This document shows positions 41,409 to 50,629 of a DNA stretch of 50,629 nucleotides, piece after piece (the stretch's first letter is position 1; every line of letters starts with the position of its first letter). Location: contig NZ_JAVDDS010000029.1 in assembly GCF_030848475.1 (NCBI RefSeq), positions 1 through 50,629 on the forward strand. Reading direction: 5' to 3'. This DNA comes from Herbivorax alkaliphila. Lineage in GTDB: Bacteria; Bacillota; Clostridia; Acetivibrionales; Acetivibrionaceae. Made by a program: the position numbers and the translations under genes. The notes beneath the pieces are model-generated. The model was given only the letters and a program-made list of their open reading frames with translations. It was not told where the DNA came from and did not search any database.

Positions 41409-44400
41409 TTAATCTATGTTTTCTTTACCATTTGAATACTTATGAATAATGTTGATTACTTCATTAATATTGATCGGCTTACTGAGATATTCATCCATTC
41501 CTGCTCTATAGCATTTTTCAGCATCGCCTTTCATTGCATAAGCTGTCATTGCAATTATTGGAGTGTGTTTTTTATCTTTTTCTGCTATTCTTATTTGTCT
41601 TGTTGCATCATACCCATCTAAAACAGGCATTTGGCAATCCATAAAAACGATATCATAGTCTTTTTTTGTACATGCCTTAACTGCTTCCTCTCCATCCACA
41701 GCTACATCGCAAGTTAATCCTTTAGTTTTAAGTATTTCAGAAAAAAACTTTCGATTTACTTCATTATCTTCAACAAGAAGAATTTTTAACCTTTTTTCAA
41801 ACTCTACCTCTTTTAAAGTGTGTCTTGTTACAAAAGTTTCTTCATTATTTTTACTTTTATATTTTTCATCTAACACAATTGAAATACAATCTATCAACTC
41901 TCTTTTTGTAAAAGGCTTAGAAAGATATCCAGAAAATCCTACATTTTTTGCTTTTTCAGCATCTCCTTTTATAGCTAATGAAGTCATCAGTATTAAAGGA
42001 ATGTCTTTAGTTGCAGGAATAGCTTTTATAGCATTTGCTAAGTCATGACCATTCATATTTGGCATATTAAAATCTAACAAAACAAAGTCATATTTAATAT
42101 CTGCACTTGAAATAATAAGCTTTAAAGCATCTACTGGATCTTCTGCTTCTTGCACCATACAACCTGCTTCCTCAAGGTATATTCTTACAATTTCTCTGTT
42201 AATTGCATGATCATCTATAACTAATATGTTTTTTCCTTTTAACAATGAATAATCAAAAACTATACTCTCTACTTTATCATTACTCTTTTTTGCTCTTATA
42301 GTAAAAGTAAAAGTAGAGCCTTTTCCCTCTTCACTTACCACATTAATTTCTCCACCCATCATTTCAACAATAGACTTACATATTGAAAGTCCAAGACCAG
42401 TTCCTCCATATCTTCTCGTAGAAGAGGTATCTGCTTGAGTAAATGGCGTAAAGAGTTTATCAGCAACATCTTTTTTCATGCCAATTCCTGTATCTTTTAT
42501 TATAAATTCAATAGTATAAATACTTTCACTTTCCTTTTTTAATCCTGTTTCTACCAGTATATATCCTTTCTCTGTAAACTTAATTGCATTACTTATAAGG
42601 TTTCCTATAATCTGTTTTAACCTTGTAGGGTCACCTATAATAAAATTTGGAGTGTCCGATTTTGTTAAAATATTAATTTCCAGTCCTTTTTCTTTTGCTT
42701 TTTCAACATATTGTACTACAGAGGCCTCTATTGTTGTAATAAGATTATATGAAATGTTTTCAATTTCTAATTTACCAGCTTCAATTTTGGAAATATCTAA
42801 AATGTCATTAATTACATTTAGCAGGGTATCAGTTGAATATTTCATCTTTTCTATATAAGATAGTTGTTGCTTATGGAGACCTGAATTCTCTAAAAGCTGC
42901 ATGAATCCCGTAATACCATTCATTGGAGTTCTAATCTCATGGCTCATGTTGGCTAAGAACTGGCTTTTGGCAATATTGGCAACTTCAGCTTTTTCTTTTG
43001 CTTTAATCAACTCTTTTTCTGCTAAGACTTTTTTTCTTGCGTCTGTTAAAATATTTGCCAAAAGTTTAAGATACTCGACTTGACAATCACTCCAGTGTTT
43101 TTCTTCTTTTACAGAATCAAAACCAAAAAAACCAACAACAGAATCGTTATCAATTATTGGAACTGAAAACAAAGATTTTATACCCTGTCTTTCAAATTCT
43201 TCTTTCTCTTTAACAGCCTCTACTGGAAGATTTTTGACTTTATCTATCATTACAAATTCTTTATCCATTATTTTTTCTTTCCACCATGGTATACTATCTA
43301 CTTTGTAATCTTGAATTGATTCTCTTTCAGAGAGTATTCCATCTTCGCACCATTCATGGGTATTTGACATTAACTCTTTATTCTCTGAAAATAAAAACAT
43401 ATAAGATCTGTCTACTTTAAAAAACTTTCCTACAATTTTTAGCATTTCATTTATTTTATTATCAATGTTTTTGCTGTTTGCTCTTACAAAACTAGAAGAT
43501 ATTTTAGCTACAATTTTTTGAAACTCATTTTGATATGCCAATAATTCCTCATTATTCTTTCTATCTGTTATATCCCACCATGTGCCAATTATTTCAACTA
43601 CATTTTCATTTGCATTTACTACTTTTTGCCTGTCATAAAGCCAATGGTATTCGCCTTTTATATCTTTAAATCTATATTCATCGGAAGAATTATTTCCAGC
43701 TAATTTATTTTTAAGATTAGGATAATCTTCAGGATGAACACAACTTAACCAAAATTCTATATTGTCAATAAATTTAGATGGTTCAAATCCTATGACATTC
43801 TTAACATTTTCATTGATATAAGTAAGTTTAGGAGTTCCATCTATCACTTCAAAAGAATAAATGACAGCAGGAGTATTGGATATAATTGTATCTAATCTAT
43901 TTTTACTTTTTTTAAGTTCAATTTCAATATTCTTCATTTCTGTTATGTCTTGAACTATGCCAACAGAATTGACAGGAAGACCTTCTTTATTAAATACAGT
44001 CTCACATTTTTCTTTTAGCCATTTAATCCTGCCATCCTTCATAAGTAAACGGTGCTCTGTTTTGTATGGCTTTTTATTCTTAATGGAATTAGAAAAATCC
44101 CTAGCTACCTTTTCTCTGTCATCTGGATGAATTGTATTTAAAAAAGCTTCATACGATGCACCAAACTCACTTTTATTAATTTCAAAAATATCATAAATTG
44201 TATCCGACCAGATGAGCTCGTTTTTCTTATGTAAATACTCCCATCTGCCAAGCTTTGCAATTTTTTGTGCTTCTTTTAAAGAGGATTCACTTTTTAAAAG
44301 CTTTTCTTCTGCCCTTTTCCGCTCTGTTATATCTGTTTGTACTCCAAAATGTCCAGTTATTCTTCCTTCCTCGTCATAAAGGCAAATATAATCTCCCTCA

Positions 44401-45848
44401 ATAAACATTTGAGAACCATCTATACGTCTTTCATTTGTTTCTACATGCCATCTGCCTTTATTAAATAGCCCTTTCCAGATATATCGTCCATGTTCTAAAT
44501 CATGTTTAAACAATTCACAAGGTGTTTTCCCTATAAAATCCTTTTCTGTTGATCCATATTGTTCTGCCATTGCCTTGTTGACTTTCTTCATTTTTTGGTT
44601 ATGAAATACATAATCTAATACCTTTTCTTTATCAATGGAGTCATTCCATATAATAGGTTCATCTAACATCATAAAAAAGAATCCGTTTAATGATTGGGAA
44701 AAAAAGCTTTCTTGCAATTTTTCCATAGATTTACGCTCTGTAATATCGCGACCAACACCTTGAATTTCAACAACGTTTCCCTTTGAATCTAAAATGCTAC
44801 TATCTTCCCATGAAATCCATCGCCATCCATTAACCGTCATAGCTCTTTGCTCAATATAAGCTCTATAAGGCGGCAAATAGAGTTTTTCCATCTCTTTTAA
44901 AGTAGCTTCTAAATCATCTTCATGAACTAAAGGAGCAAAAGATTTTCCTATTAATTGTTCTCTAGTCTTTCCAAATGTTTTGGAATACATTTCATTAACA
45001 TATGTAAAACAGTTTTTTTGATCTACTCGAACAATCATGTCTTTTTGAGATTCTAAAATTCCTTTTAGGTACTCTTCATTTTTTCTAAGCTCATCTTCTA
45101 TTTTTTTTAGCTCAGTTATATCACGAGCCACTACTAAAATTTTTGGCATCTCATTAGATCTATTTGAGATTAATGTAATCTGAGCATCGTACCATTTTCT
45201 TTTTTTGTCCTCTTCTAAAAAATATTCCACTCTTTTTGATTCTTTTTTTCTAATACTTTCTTTAATAGCATTTATAATAACCGAAATCGCAGGTTCTGGA
45301 AAACCGATTTCATTAATTTTTTTTCCTACAAAATTTTCAGGTTGAATAAAGAGATTATCAGAAAAAGGTTGAAAGAATTCCTCGAATACTAGGTTGTTAT
45401 CTAATACAAATATTAAGTCAGACATACTGTTTAATAGTATTTCAAGTTTATTATTTAGTCTTTTTGATTCAAACATTTGTTTTTTTGAATCTGAGATATC
45501 TGTAAACAAGGTAACAAAGTAATATTTTTTGGGAGAGTAGACATTTACATTATACCATCTTTTTAAGCTTTGTGAATATTGACTAAAATTACTCTTATTT
45601 GCATTTAATGCTATGTTCCCGTAATAATTAATCCAATCAAAGTCACTATCTTTAAAATCAGGAAGTATTTCTGTTATTTTTCTTCCTATAACTTCAGATT
45701 TATTAAGACCTGTAAAATATTCAAAAGATTTATTTACATCAATAAATTCATAATCTATAGGGTTATCATTACTATCGCATACTAGCTTATGATATGCATA
45801 TCCTACAGGCAACTCTTTTAATAGCTGCTTATAAGAATTAATGTCCAT
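41409..45848 (-). CDS. Large soluble hybrid histidine kinase (six PAS, GAF, two receivers)
   Basis: A 1479-residue multi-sensor kinase with no membrane helices or signal peptide. Six PAS domains (about 5-120, 130-250, 255-375, 385-510, 520-645 and 650-765) are followed by a GAF domain (about 785-935), HisKA with phospho-acceptor His970 in MSHEIRTP, HATPase with NLISNAIKF, DTGIGM and GGTGLGLSICK, and two receivers. Phospho-acceptor Asp1259 (LLDFNMPNMNG) and Asp1404 (FMDCQMPVLDG) are both intact. ATG 45848 follows GAGGAG. No output regulator is attached, so it probably works through a phosphorelay or partner. It lies 29 bases downstream of the second hybrid kinase. Confidence 0.94.
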   Translation of the reverse strand: MDINSYKQLLKELPVGYAYHKLVCDSNDNPIDYEFIDVNKSFEYFTGLNKSEVIGRKITEILPDFKDSDFDWINYYGNIALNANKSNFSQYSQSLKRWYNVNVYSPKKYYFVTLFTDISDSKKQMFESKRLNNKLEILLNSMSDLIFVLDNNLVFEEFFQPFSDNLFIQPENFVGKKINEIGFPEPAISVIINAIKESIRKKESKRVEYFLEEDKKRKWYDAQITLISNRSNEMPKILVVARDITELKKIEDELRKNEEYLKGILESQKDMIVRVDQKNCFTYVNEMYSKTFGKTREQLIGKSFAPLVHEDDLEATLKEMEKLYLPPYRAYIEQRAMTVNGWRWISWEDSSILDSKGNVVEIQGVGRDITERKSMEKLQESFFSQSLNGFFFMMLDEPIIWNDSIDKEKVLDYVFHNQKMKKVNKAMAEQYGSTEKDFIGKTPCELFKHDLEHGRYIWKGLFNKGRWHVETNERRIDGSQMFIEGDYICLYDEEGRITGHFGVQTDITERKRAEEKLLKSESSLKEAQKIAKLGRWEYLHKKNELIWSDTIYDIFEINKSEFGASYEAFLNTIHPDDREKVARDFSNSIKNKKPYKTEHRLLMKDGRIKWLKEKCETVFNKEGLPVNSVGIVQDITEMKNIEIELKKSKNRLDTIISNTPAVIYSFEVIDGTPKLTYINENVKNVIGFEPSKFIDNIEFWLSCVHPEDYPNLKNKLAGNNSSDEYRFKDIKGEYHWLYDRQKVVNANENVVEIIGTWWDITDRKNNEELLAYQNEFQKIVAKISSSFVRANSKNIDNKINEMLKIVGKFFKVDRSYMFLFSENKELMSNTHEWCEDGILSERESIQDYKVDSIPWWKEKIMDKEFVMIDKVKNLPVEAVKEKEEFERQGIKSLFSVPIIDNDSVVGFFGFDSVKEEKHWSDCQVEYLKLLANILTDARKKVLAEKELIKAKEKAEVANIAKSQFLANMSHEIRTPMNGITGFMQLLENSGLHKQQLSYIEKMKYSTDTLLNVINDILDISKIEAGKLEIENISYNLITTIEASVVQYVEKAKEKGLEINILTKSDTPNFIIGDPTRLKQIIGNLISNAIKFTEKGYILVETGLKKESESIYTIEFIIKDTGIGMKKDVADKLFTPFTQADTSSTRRYGGTGLGLSICKSIVEMMGGEINVVSEEGKGSTFTFTIRAKKSNDKVESIVFDYSLLKGKNILVIDDHAINREIVRIYLEEAGCMVQEAEDPVDALKLIISSADIKYDFVLLDFNMPNMNGHDLANAIKAIPATKDIPLILMTSLAIKGDAEKAKNVGFSGYLSKPFTKRELIDCISIVLDEKYKSKNNEETFVTRHTLKEVEFEKRLKILLVEDNEVNRKFFSEILKTKGLTCDVAVDGEEAVKACTKKDYDIVFMDCQMPVLDGYDATRQIRIAEKDKKHTPIIAMTAYAMKGDAEKCYRAGMDEYLSKPININEVINIIHKYSNGKENID

Positions 45849-45877
45849 TATTAATACTCTCCTCTTTTAAACTTTTT

Positions 45878-48250
45878 TCACCTCTTATTATTTTCTACCA
45901 TATCAATATATTTAATTATCTCTTTAACTTTAAATGGCTTAGATATGTAATAATCCATTCCAGCTGATATGCACCTATCTTTATCTTCTTTCATTGCATA
46001 GGCAGTAACTGCTACAATAAGTATTTTCTCGTTATCTCTTTTAATTTGTCTTGTAGCTTCAAAGCCGTCCATAACAGGCATCTGACAGTCCATAAACACT
46101 ATGTCGTATTGTTTTATTTTACATGCTTTTATAGCCTCTTCTCCATTTGTAGCAACATCACAATGCAAGCCTTTTGTTTTTAAAAGCTTAATAAAATAAA
46201 TTCTGTTACATTCATTGTCTTCAACTAATAAAATTTTAATTTTCCTGTTAAAATATGACTCCCTTAGTGAGTGCCTTGTTATAAACAAATTATTTTGTTT
46301 AATATTCTCCTTAGTTATTTCTAGTACTGTTGCAATAGAGTCTAAAAGTTCATATTTTATAAAAGGTTTTGAAATATACGCTAAAAAGCCTGATTTTTTC
46401 GCCTTGTTAGCTTCCCCCTTTACTGGGCAGGAATCTAAAAGAATCAAAGGTGTTTTTTTTGTAAGAGGAATAGCCTTTAATGCAGCAGCTAAATCAAATC
46501 CTGTTACTTCACCAAGATCTTTTTCTATCAATATTACATCATACTTAGTGTCTCCAATTGATTGAATTATAACTCCAAAAGCTTCTAGAGAATCATCTAT
46601 TTCATCGCAAGTACAACCTGTATCTTTAAGATAAGTTTTTATTATATTCTTATCCTCATCATTATTATCAACAATCAATATTTTCGTGTTTTTTAAATCT
46701 GAATAATCCGATGATTTTATTGAATATTCATCCTGTGTTTTTTTAAATACTAGTGAAAAAGAAAAAGTTGAACCCTCTCCTTTTTTACTTTGTACTTCAA
46801 TTTTCCCTCCCATCATTTCAACAATATTTTTACATATAGGAAGACCAAGTCCTGTACCACCATATTTTCTTGTAGTTGATGCATCCTCTTGCCTAAATGG
46901 CATAAATATTTGATTAATGTAACTTTCACTAATTCCTATTCCTGTGTCTTTTATTTCAAAGAGTATTTTACATATTTTTTCTCTTTCATTAATCAATCCC
47001 ACACTTAAACAAACGCTGCCTTTATCAGTAAACTTAACGCCATTGTGTACTATGTTTGATATAACCTGTCTTAATCTGGCTGGATCTCCAATTAGCATTT
47101 TAGGTACATCAAAATTAAAAACAACACTTAATTCTATATCTTTTTCTAATGCTTTGGCACTAAACTGTGCAACAGCTTCTTCAACACTTGACCTTAAATT
47201 AAAAGCTATATTTTCTATTTCAAGCTTCCCAGCTTCAATTTTTGAAATATCGAGAATATCATTTATGACTGCCAAAAGAGCATCTGAGGATCTCTTGATA
47301 TTTTTTAAATAAGACTTTTGTTCCTCATCAACCTCTGTCATATCTAATAATTGCAAAAACCCAATTACACCATTCATAGGTGTTCTTATTTCATGACTCA
47401 TATTTGCAATAAATTGACTTTTAGCAACATTTGCAGCTTCTGCTTTTTCTTTTTGTCTTATAATCTCTTTTTCTTTTTCTTTAACTTCCGTAATATCTGT
47501 ATGAGATCCTGCCATTCTATAAGGCTTTCCATCTTCATCCCTTAAAGCTTCTCCTCTAGCTAGCATCCATAAATAATGTCCTTCTTTGTGCCTGAATCTA
47601 AACTCCATATTATAAAAAGGTATTTTACCCTCCAGATAATTATTTACATATTTCAAAACATTCTCTTTGTCATCAGGATGAATTCTGCTTTCAAATGTAG
47701 AAAAAACATTTTCAAGTTCTTCGTCTTTGTATCCAATCATATCTTTCCATCGGGGAGAAAGAAAAAGTTTATTTGTTTTAACATCCCAATCCCATATACC
47801 ATCTTTAGATCCATTGATGGCTAACTCAAATTGTTCTTGACTTCTTTTTAAGTTTTCTTCCATTTCTTTTCTTTTAGTTATATCGTATGCAACCTGTAAG
47901 TGTACATCTCTTCCATCTAACCATTTTATAATACTTTCTTTACATTCATACCACTTCTTTGTAACAATACTTTTGTATTCCCATATATGTGTTTTGTTTT
48001 TGTTTTTTAAAGCCTGGTTAATATGGCAAAAGTCACAAACTCCTTCTTTTTCTCCATGAAAGACCTGCCAACACTTTTTCCCCTTAACATTTCCATATTC
48101 TCTTTCTACATTTTCATTGATAAATAGAATCTCATAGGTTTTTAAGTCAGCAACATATATGAGAGCATCTACTCTATTTAAAACAGTATTTATAACATAA
48201 TATGATTCCTTTAAATTCTCTTCTTTAATTTTTAATGTATTTTTATTCAT
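45878..48250 (-). CDS. Soluble hybrid histidine kinase with degenerate first receiver
   Basis: A 790-residue paralogue of the next gene. The first PAS (about 20-125) carries a Cys set, CWQVFHGEKEGVCDFC (60-75), that could bind metal, heme or an Fe-S centre. The second PAS spans about 140-255. HisKA has His286 in MSHEIRTP; HATPase has HNGVKF, DTGIGI and GGTGLGLPICK. The first receiver (about 522-640) has Glu576 where Asp is expected (LIEKDLG) and Asp606 in place of the conserved Thr. The second receiver (about 671-785) is canonical with Asp721. The ribosome site GGAG is 9 bases before ATG 48250. Confidence 0.94.
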   Translation of the reverse strand: MNKNTLKIKEENLKESYYVINTVLNRVDALIYVADLKTYEILFINENVEREYGNVKGKKCWQVFHGEKEGVCDFCHINQALKNKNKTHIWEYKSIVTKKWYECKESIIKWLDGRDVHLQVAYDITKRKEMEENLKRSQEQFELAINGSKDGIWDWDVKTNKLFLSPRWKDMIGYKDEELENVFSTFESRIHPDDKENVLKYVNNYLEGKIPFYNMEFRFRHKEGHYLWMLARGEALRDEDGKPYRMAGSHTDITEVKEKEKEIIRQKEKAEAANVAKSQFIANMSHEIRTPMNGVIGFLQLLDMTEVDEEQKSYLKNIKRSSDALLAVINDILDISKIEAGKLEIENIAFNLRSSVEEAVAQFSAKALEKDIELSVVFNFDVPKMLIGDPARLRQVISNIVHNGVKFTDKGSVCLSVGLINEREKICKILFEIKDTGIGISESYINQIFMPFRQEDASTTRKYGGTGLGLPICKNIVEMMGGKIEVQSKKGEGSTFSFSLVFKKTQDEYSIKSSDYSDLKNTKILIVDNNDEDKNIIKTYLKDTGCTCDEIDDSLEAFGVIIQSIGDTKYDVILIEKDLGEVTGFDLAAALKAIPLTKKTPLILLDSCPVKGEANKAKKSGFLAYISKPFIKYELLDSIATVLEITKENIKQNNLFITRHSLRESYFNRKIKILLVEDNECNRIYFIKLLKTKGLHCDVATNGEEAIKACKIKQYDIVFMDCQMPVMDGFEATRQIKRDNEKILIVAVTAYAMKEDKDRCISAGMDYYISKPFKVKEIIKYIDMVENNKR

Positions 48251-48338
48251 TTAATTCAGCTCCAAACCAGTTAAATACATTCTGTAATATATTTCGCTAA
48301 TAAAATAAAAACTCTTTAGTTATTTCTCTTATCATAAA

Positions 48339-48360
48339 AACTCCTTTAGCTAAACGAGTT
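48339..48360. repeat. Palindrome related to the dispersed repeat
   Basis: AACTCCTTTAGCTAAACGAGTT is nearly self-complementary. Its minus strand, with the next bases, gives TGAACTCGTTTAGCTAAA, identical to the first 18 bases of copy B at 29580-29623. It lies in the 178-base spacer between the kinase and pilO-like genes; a weaker relative (AACTCTTTAGTTA) sits at about 48309. Confidence 0.6.
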
Positions 48361-48428
48361 CACTTTCTTAAATTTAGCACTCATAAATTATTTGTACTGT
48401 TTAGTATTTTTATACTACAATATCTCTA

Positions 48429-49637
48429 CTATCTTAAAATGCTAATATCTCCATAAGTGTAGTCTATATTAACTCTCGAGTAAGACTTATCATCATTAAT
48501 AATTTGAATTTCTAAAGGCATAGAAGATTTATTATATATTGATAGATTAATGCCTGAAGTATCGTTTTCAAAAACTCTTTTAGATGAGTCTATTAAAATT
48601 AAAATAACATCCTCTAAAGGCTGAAATTCTAATTGATTATGGCTATTTGAACCTTCTTTTTTATTTTTATACTCAAATAAAAATATATCATTATTTTCAG
48701 TTATAGATATTTCAATTTCTTCTATTTCCCTCTTAGTTGTTTGATATAAATTCATCAAAGTATCATTTAAAGAACTTCTTGAAGATAGGCTAAATGTATA
48801 ATTTCTCATTTGTTTTGCAAAAGGTAGTAGTCTAATTAGAAAATCATATTCCTTTGCATCTGTATAATAGTATTCTTCTTTAGAAAAGTCATTTAAATTG
48901 TTACCTGTTCTAAATATATTTTCTTTTTTTATAGTTTCAGATGATGATAAAAACTCTTTTATAGATAAATCTGAAAAATTTGCATATCTATCTGCAATAC
49001 CAAAAAAAACTATATCTAAATTGGCTTTAATTAAATTATTTCTATCAATTTCAGCACTATATTTTTCTAACATAAACTTATTACTAATACTTCCAATATA
49101 AGAAAGAAATTTTATATGCGAACTTTCAGGACCAATCATCTCAATATTTGCAGAAATTCTATAAACTGATCCATTTTGAATATCTCTAAATTCTTCAGGA
49201 ACGCTTTCTTTATTTCCTTTAATAAAACCTAAATTTTTAGCAAATTCTAATGAGTTTGAATTGTAAAAGTTATCCACACTTATTTTTGAGAGATTATTAA
49301 TTTCTGTTTCTGGCTTAGAAATATCTATACTCAAAAGCTCTATACCTGAAAAATCAGAAAATACACTTAATAATATAAACAAATCATTCTGTTTAATATA
49401 AGGTGGTAATGAGTTTCTTATATTGTTAATTTCTTCAATAAAAAATTCCTTTTCTGATTCAATGTTAGCATACTTTTTTTCGTTATTTATTATATTTTTT
49501 TCTGTTATTTTAAGCTCCTCAATATCAATACTTAATTTTTTTATTGTATTCATTTGAGGAATCAGCACTAAAATAATGTAAACTGTTAAAATAATTAGTG
49601 CAGGTATTAATATATATACTCTTCTTTTTTTAGTCAT
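48429..49637 (-). CDS. pilO: PilO-like type IV pilus assembly protein with C-terminal extension
   Basis: A 402-residue inner-membrane protein. One helix lies at about residues 8-29 (VYILIPALIILTVYIILVLI), then a coiled coil (about 32-75) and a ferredoxin-like fold with LPPYIKQNDLFILLSVFSDFSGIELLSI, as in PilO. The remaining 200 residues are longer than usual for PilO and end in a beta-rich domain of unknown role. ATG 49637 is chosen because AGGAGGTGA, which contains the pilN stop, lies just before it. PilO pairs with PilN to link the pilus motor to the outer parts. Confidence 0.8.
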   Translation of the reverse strand: MTKKRRVYILIPALIILTVYIILVLIPQMNTIKKLSIDIEELKITEKNIINNEKKYANIESEKEFFIEEINNIRNSLPPYIKQNDLFILLSVFSDFSGIELLSIDISKPETEINNLSKISVDNFYNSNSLEFAKNLGFIKGNKESVPEEFRDIQNGSVYRISANIEMIGPESSHIKFLSYIGSISNKFMLEKYSAEIDRNNLIKANLDIVFFGIADRYANFSDLSIKEFLSSSETIKKENIFRTGNNLNDFSKEEYYYTDAKEYDFLIRLLPFAKQMRNYTFSLSSRSSLNDTLMNLYQTTKREIEEIEISITENNDIFLFEYKNKKEGSNSHNQLEFQPLEDVILILIDSSKRVFENDTSGINLSIYNKSSMPLEIQIINDDKSYSRVNIDYTYGDISILR

Positions 49638-49642
49638 AAAGC

Positions 49643-50194
49643 TCACCTCCTAGTATTAATTTTTATTTCTAATCTAAATGAATAATTATCAACTCCTGAA
49701 TCCGTATTATAGTTAGCTAAAGTTTGAGATAGTCTAACAGATGAAAAATAATTATCATTTTTTAAAGACTCAATATATTGTGCTATATCATCCTTAGATA
49801 TGGCAGATCCTATAATATAAAAATCATTACTGTCTGAGAAATTAATATTTACTATAGAAACACCCTTAGGTAAACTTTTACCTAAATGATTAAAGATTTT
49901 TAATATATCAATTCCTTGAAGATTTACTTTTTCAGAGTTTTTTCTTCTTTCACTTATTTCAGAAAGTATATAATCATACTCCGAAAAAAGTGATATTTTA
50001 TCTTCTACCTTCAATAATTCGTATTCCAATAATTTTTTCTGAGATGACAAATTTTCAATTAAAATAAAAGGATAATATAATAATAATATAATAATTGTCA
50101 TTAATGTTATAAGTGTAATTATTTTTATTTTTTTCGTCCTAGCTTCTTTTTTTATTATAAAATATTTGTCCGGTATTAAAATCATTTGACGCAT
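49643..50194 (-). CDS. pilN: PilN-like type IV pilus assembly protein
   Basis: A 183-residue membrane protein. A short basic cytoplasmic start (MRQMILIPDKYFIIKKEA) corresponds to the PilM-binding peptide of PilN. A helix follows at about 24-46, then a coiled coil and a C-terminal ferredoxin-like fold containing LPKGVSIVNINFSDSNDFYI. ATG 50194 follows GGAGGG. Its TGA stop is part of the pilO ribosome site, so the two are coupled. Confidence 0.85.
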   Translation of the reverse strand: MRQMILIPDKYFIIKKEARTKKIKIITLITLMTIIILLLYYPFILIENLSSQKKLLEYELLKVEDKISLFSEYDYILSEISERRKNSEKVNLQGIDILKIFNHLGKSLPKGVSIVNINFSDSNDFYIIGSAISKDDIAQYIESLKNDNYFSSVRLSQTLANYNTDSGVDNYSFRLEIKINTRR

Positions 50195-50217
50195 TACTAA
50201 CCCTCCTATAATAAAAA

Positions 50218-50629
50218 CTATCTTATAAATGCTCCAAAAGAATTAATTAGTTTGTAAAAATCCTCATCAAATAATTGTCTTTTATTCTTTTTTTTGTATT
50301 TTACGAAATCTCCTTTATCTATTAAAAAAGCTGGAATATCAAAATATCTACTTATAAAATCTTTCAATCCCTTTATTTTTGCATTATCGCCAAAATAATA
50401 GATTTTTGTTATAGTATTGCTATTATTAAGTGAATAATAAAAGTCAATAAATCTATTTATATTTTCAAAAGTTTCATCTAAAATTGATTGTATTTCTTTT
50501 AGATTTATTAAAGGGTCTTCTGAGTTAAGATTAAGTATTTCAATCATAAAGTCTTCTGCTTCAGTTTTTGACATGTTTTTATTTGACGTTAAAAATGAAT
50601 TAATACTATTGAAACCACTTTGAATTAAC
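50218..50629 (-). CDS. pilM: PilM-like type IV pilus protein, C-terminal part
   Basis: The 3' end of a gene that runs past the window edge. At least 136 residues are visible; the frame is open to position 50629, so the ATG at 50574 is internal. KIYYFGDNAKIKGLKDFISRYFDIPAFLI is the actin-like C-terminal pattern of PilM, and the protein ends INSFGAFIR. It lies 23 bases upstream of pilN in the order pilM-pilN-pilO. PilM is cytoplasmic and binds the PilN tail. Confidence 0.8.
   Translation of the reverse strand, partial: LIQSGFNSINSFLTSNKNMSKTEAEDFMIEILNLNSEDPLINLKEIQSILDETFENINRFIDFYYSLNNSNTITKIYYFGDNAKIKGLKDFISRYFDIPAFLIDKGDFVKYKKKNKRQLFDEDFYKLINSFGAFIR

Overview
The window looks like a chromosomal segment of a low-GC, anaerobic, spore-forming member of the Clostridia. 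Evidence: an alpha/beta small acid-soluble spore protein, a GerM-type lipoprotein, a four-subunit [FeFe] hydrogenase operon, a T-box in front of pheST, strong AGGAGG ribosome sites and AT-rich spacers. Dockerin and cohesin-like modules, a GH1 beta-glucosidase and two PF09820-type ATPase/nuclease genes recall cellulolytic clostridia, but I cannot name a genus.

Layout. 1-6.3 kb is housekeeping: a tiny membrane protein, pgi, an SASP gene with a strong terminator, and pheST behind a phenylalanine T-box. 6.4-8.9 kb has bglA, a 64-aa basic protein and a two-gene YbjQ unit with a palindrome in its promoter. 8.9-14.3 kb is a tightly packed minus-strand cluster: UvrD-like helicase, Cas4/AddB-like Fe-S nuclease and RecJ. 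14.3-24.8 kb reads as an accessory island: two near-identical ATPase/PD-(D/E)XK genes flanking a secreted Ig-like/copper-amine-oxidase-N protein, a beta-propeller lipoprotein, and a large protein joining a subtilisin protease, a cohesin split by a dockerin, and a peptidoglycan amidase. The last gene lacks a usable start and secretion signal where it abuts a second UvrD-like helicase (24.8-26.9 kb), suggesting a rearrangement junction.

27-31.6 kb holds a secreted protein of unknown function, a divergent polysaccharide deacetylase and a PilZ-bearing cellulose-synthase-like glycosyltransferase. 31.8-36.4 kb is the hndABCD-like hydrogenase operon. A membrane protein bracketed by REP-like palindromes follows, then tRNA-Arg(UCU) and tRNA-Gly(UCC). 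37.5-41.2 kb has rdgB-rph (overlapping), a GerMN lipoprotein and galE. 41.4-48.3 kb has two large soluble hybrid histidine kinases. 48.4 kb to the end is a pilO-pilN-pilM type IV pilus assembly operon, with pilM cut by the window edge.

How they fit together: fermentative carbohydrate use (BglA, Pgi, GalE) feeds NAD(P)H that the hydrogenase can discharge as H2. PilMNO, the c-di-GMP-type PilZ glycosyltransferase and the hybrid kinases point to surface behaviour and attachment. The helicase/nuclease/RecJ genes handle DNA ends. These links are inferred from families and gene order. All calls come from reading the sequence and supplied translations; no database search was run.
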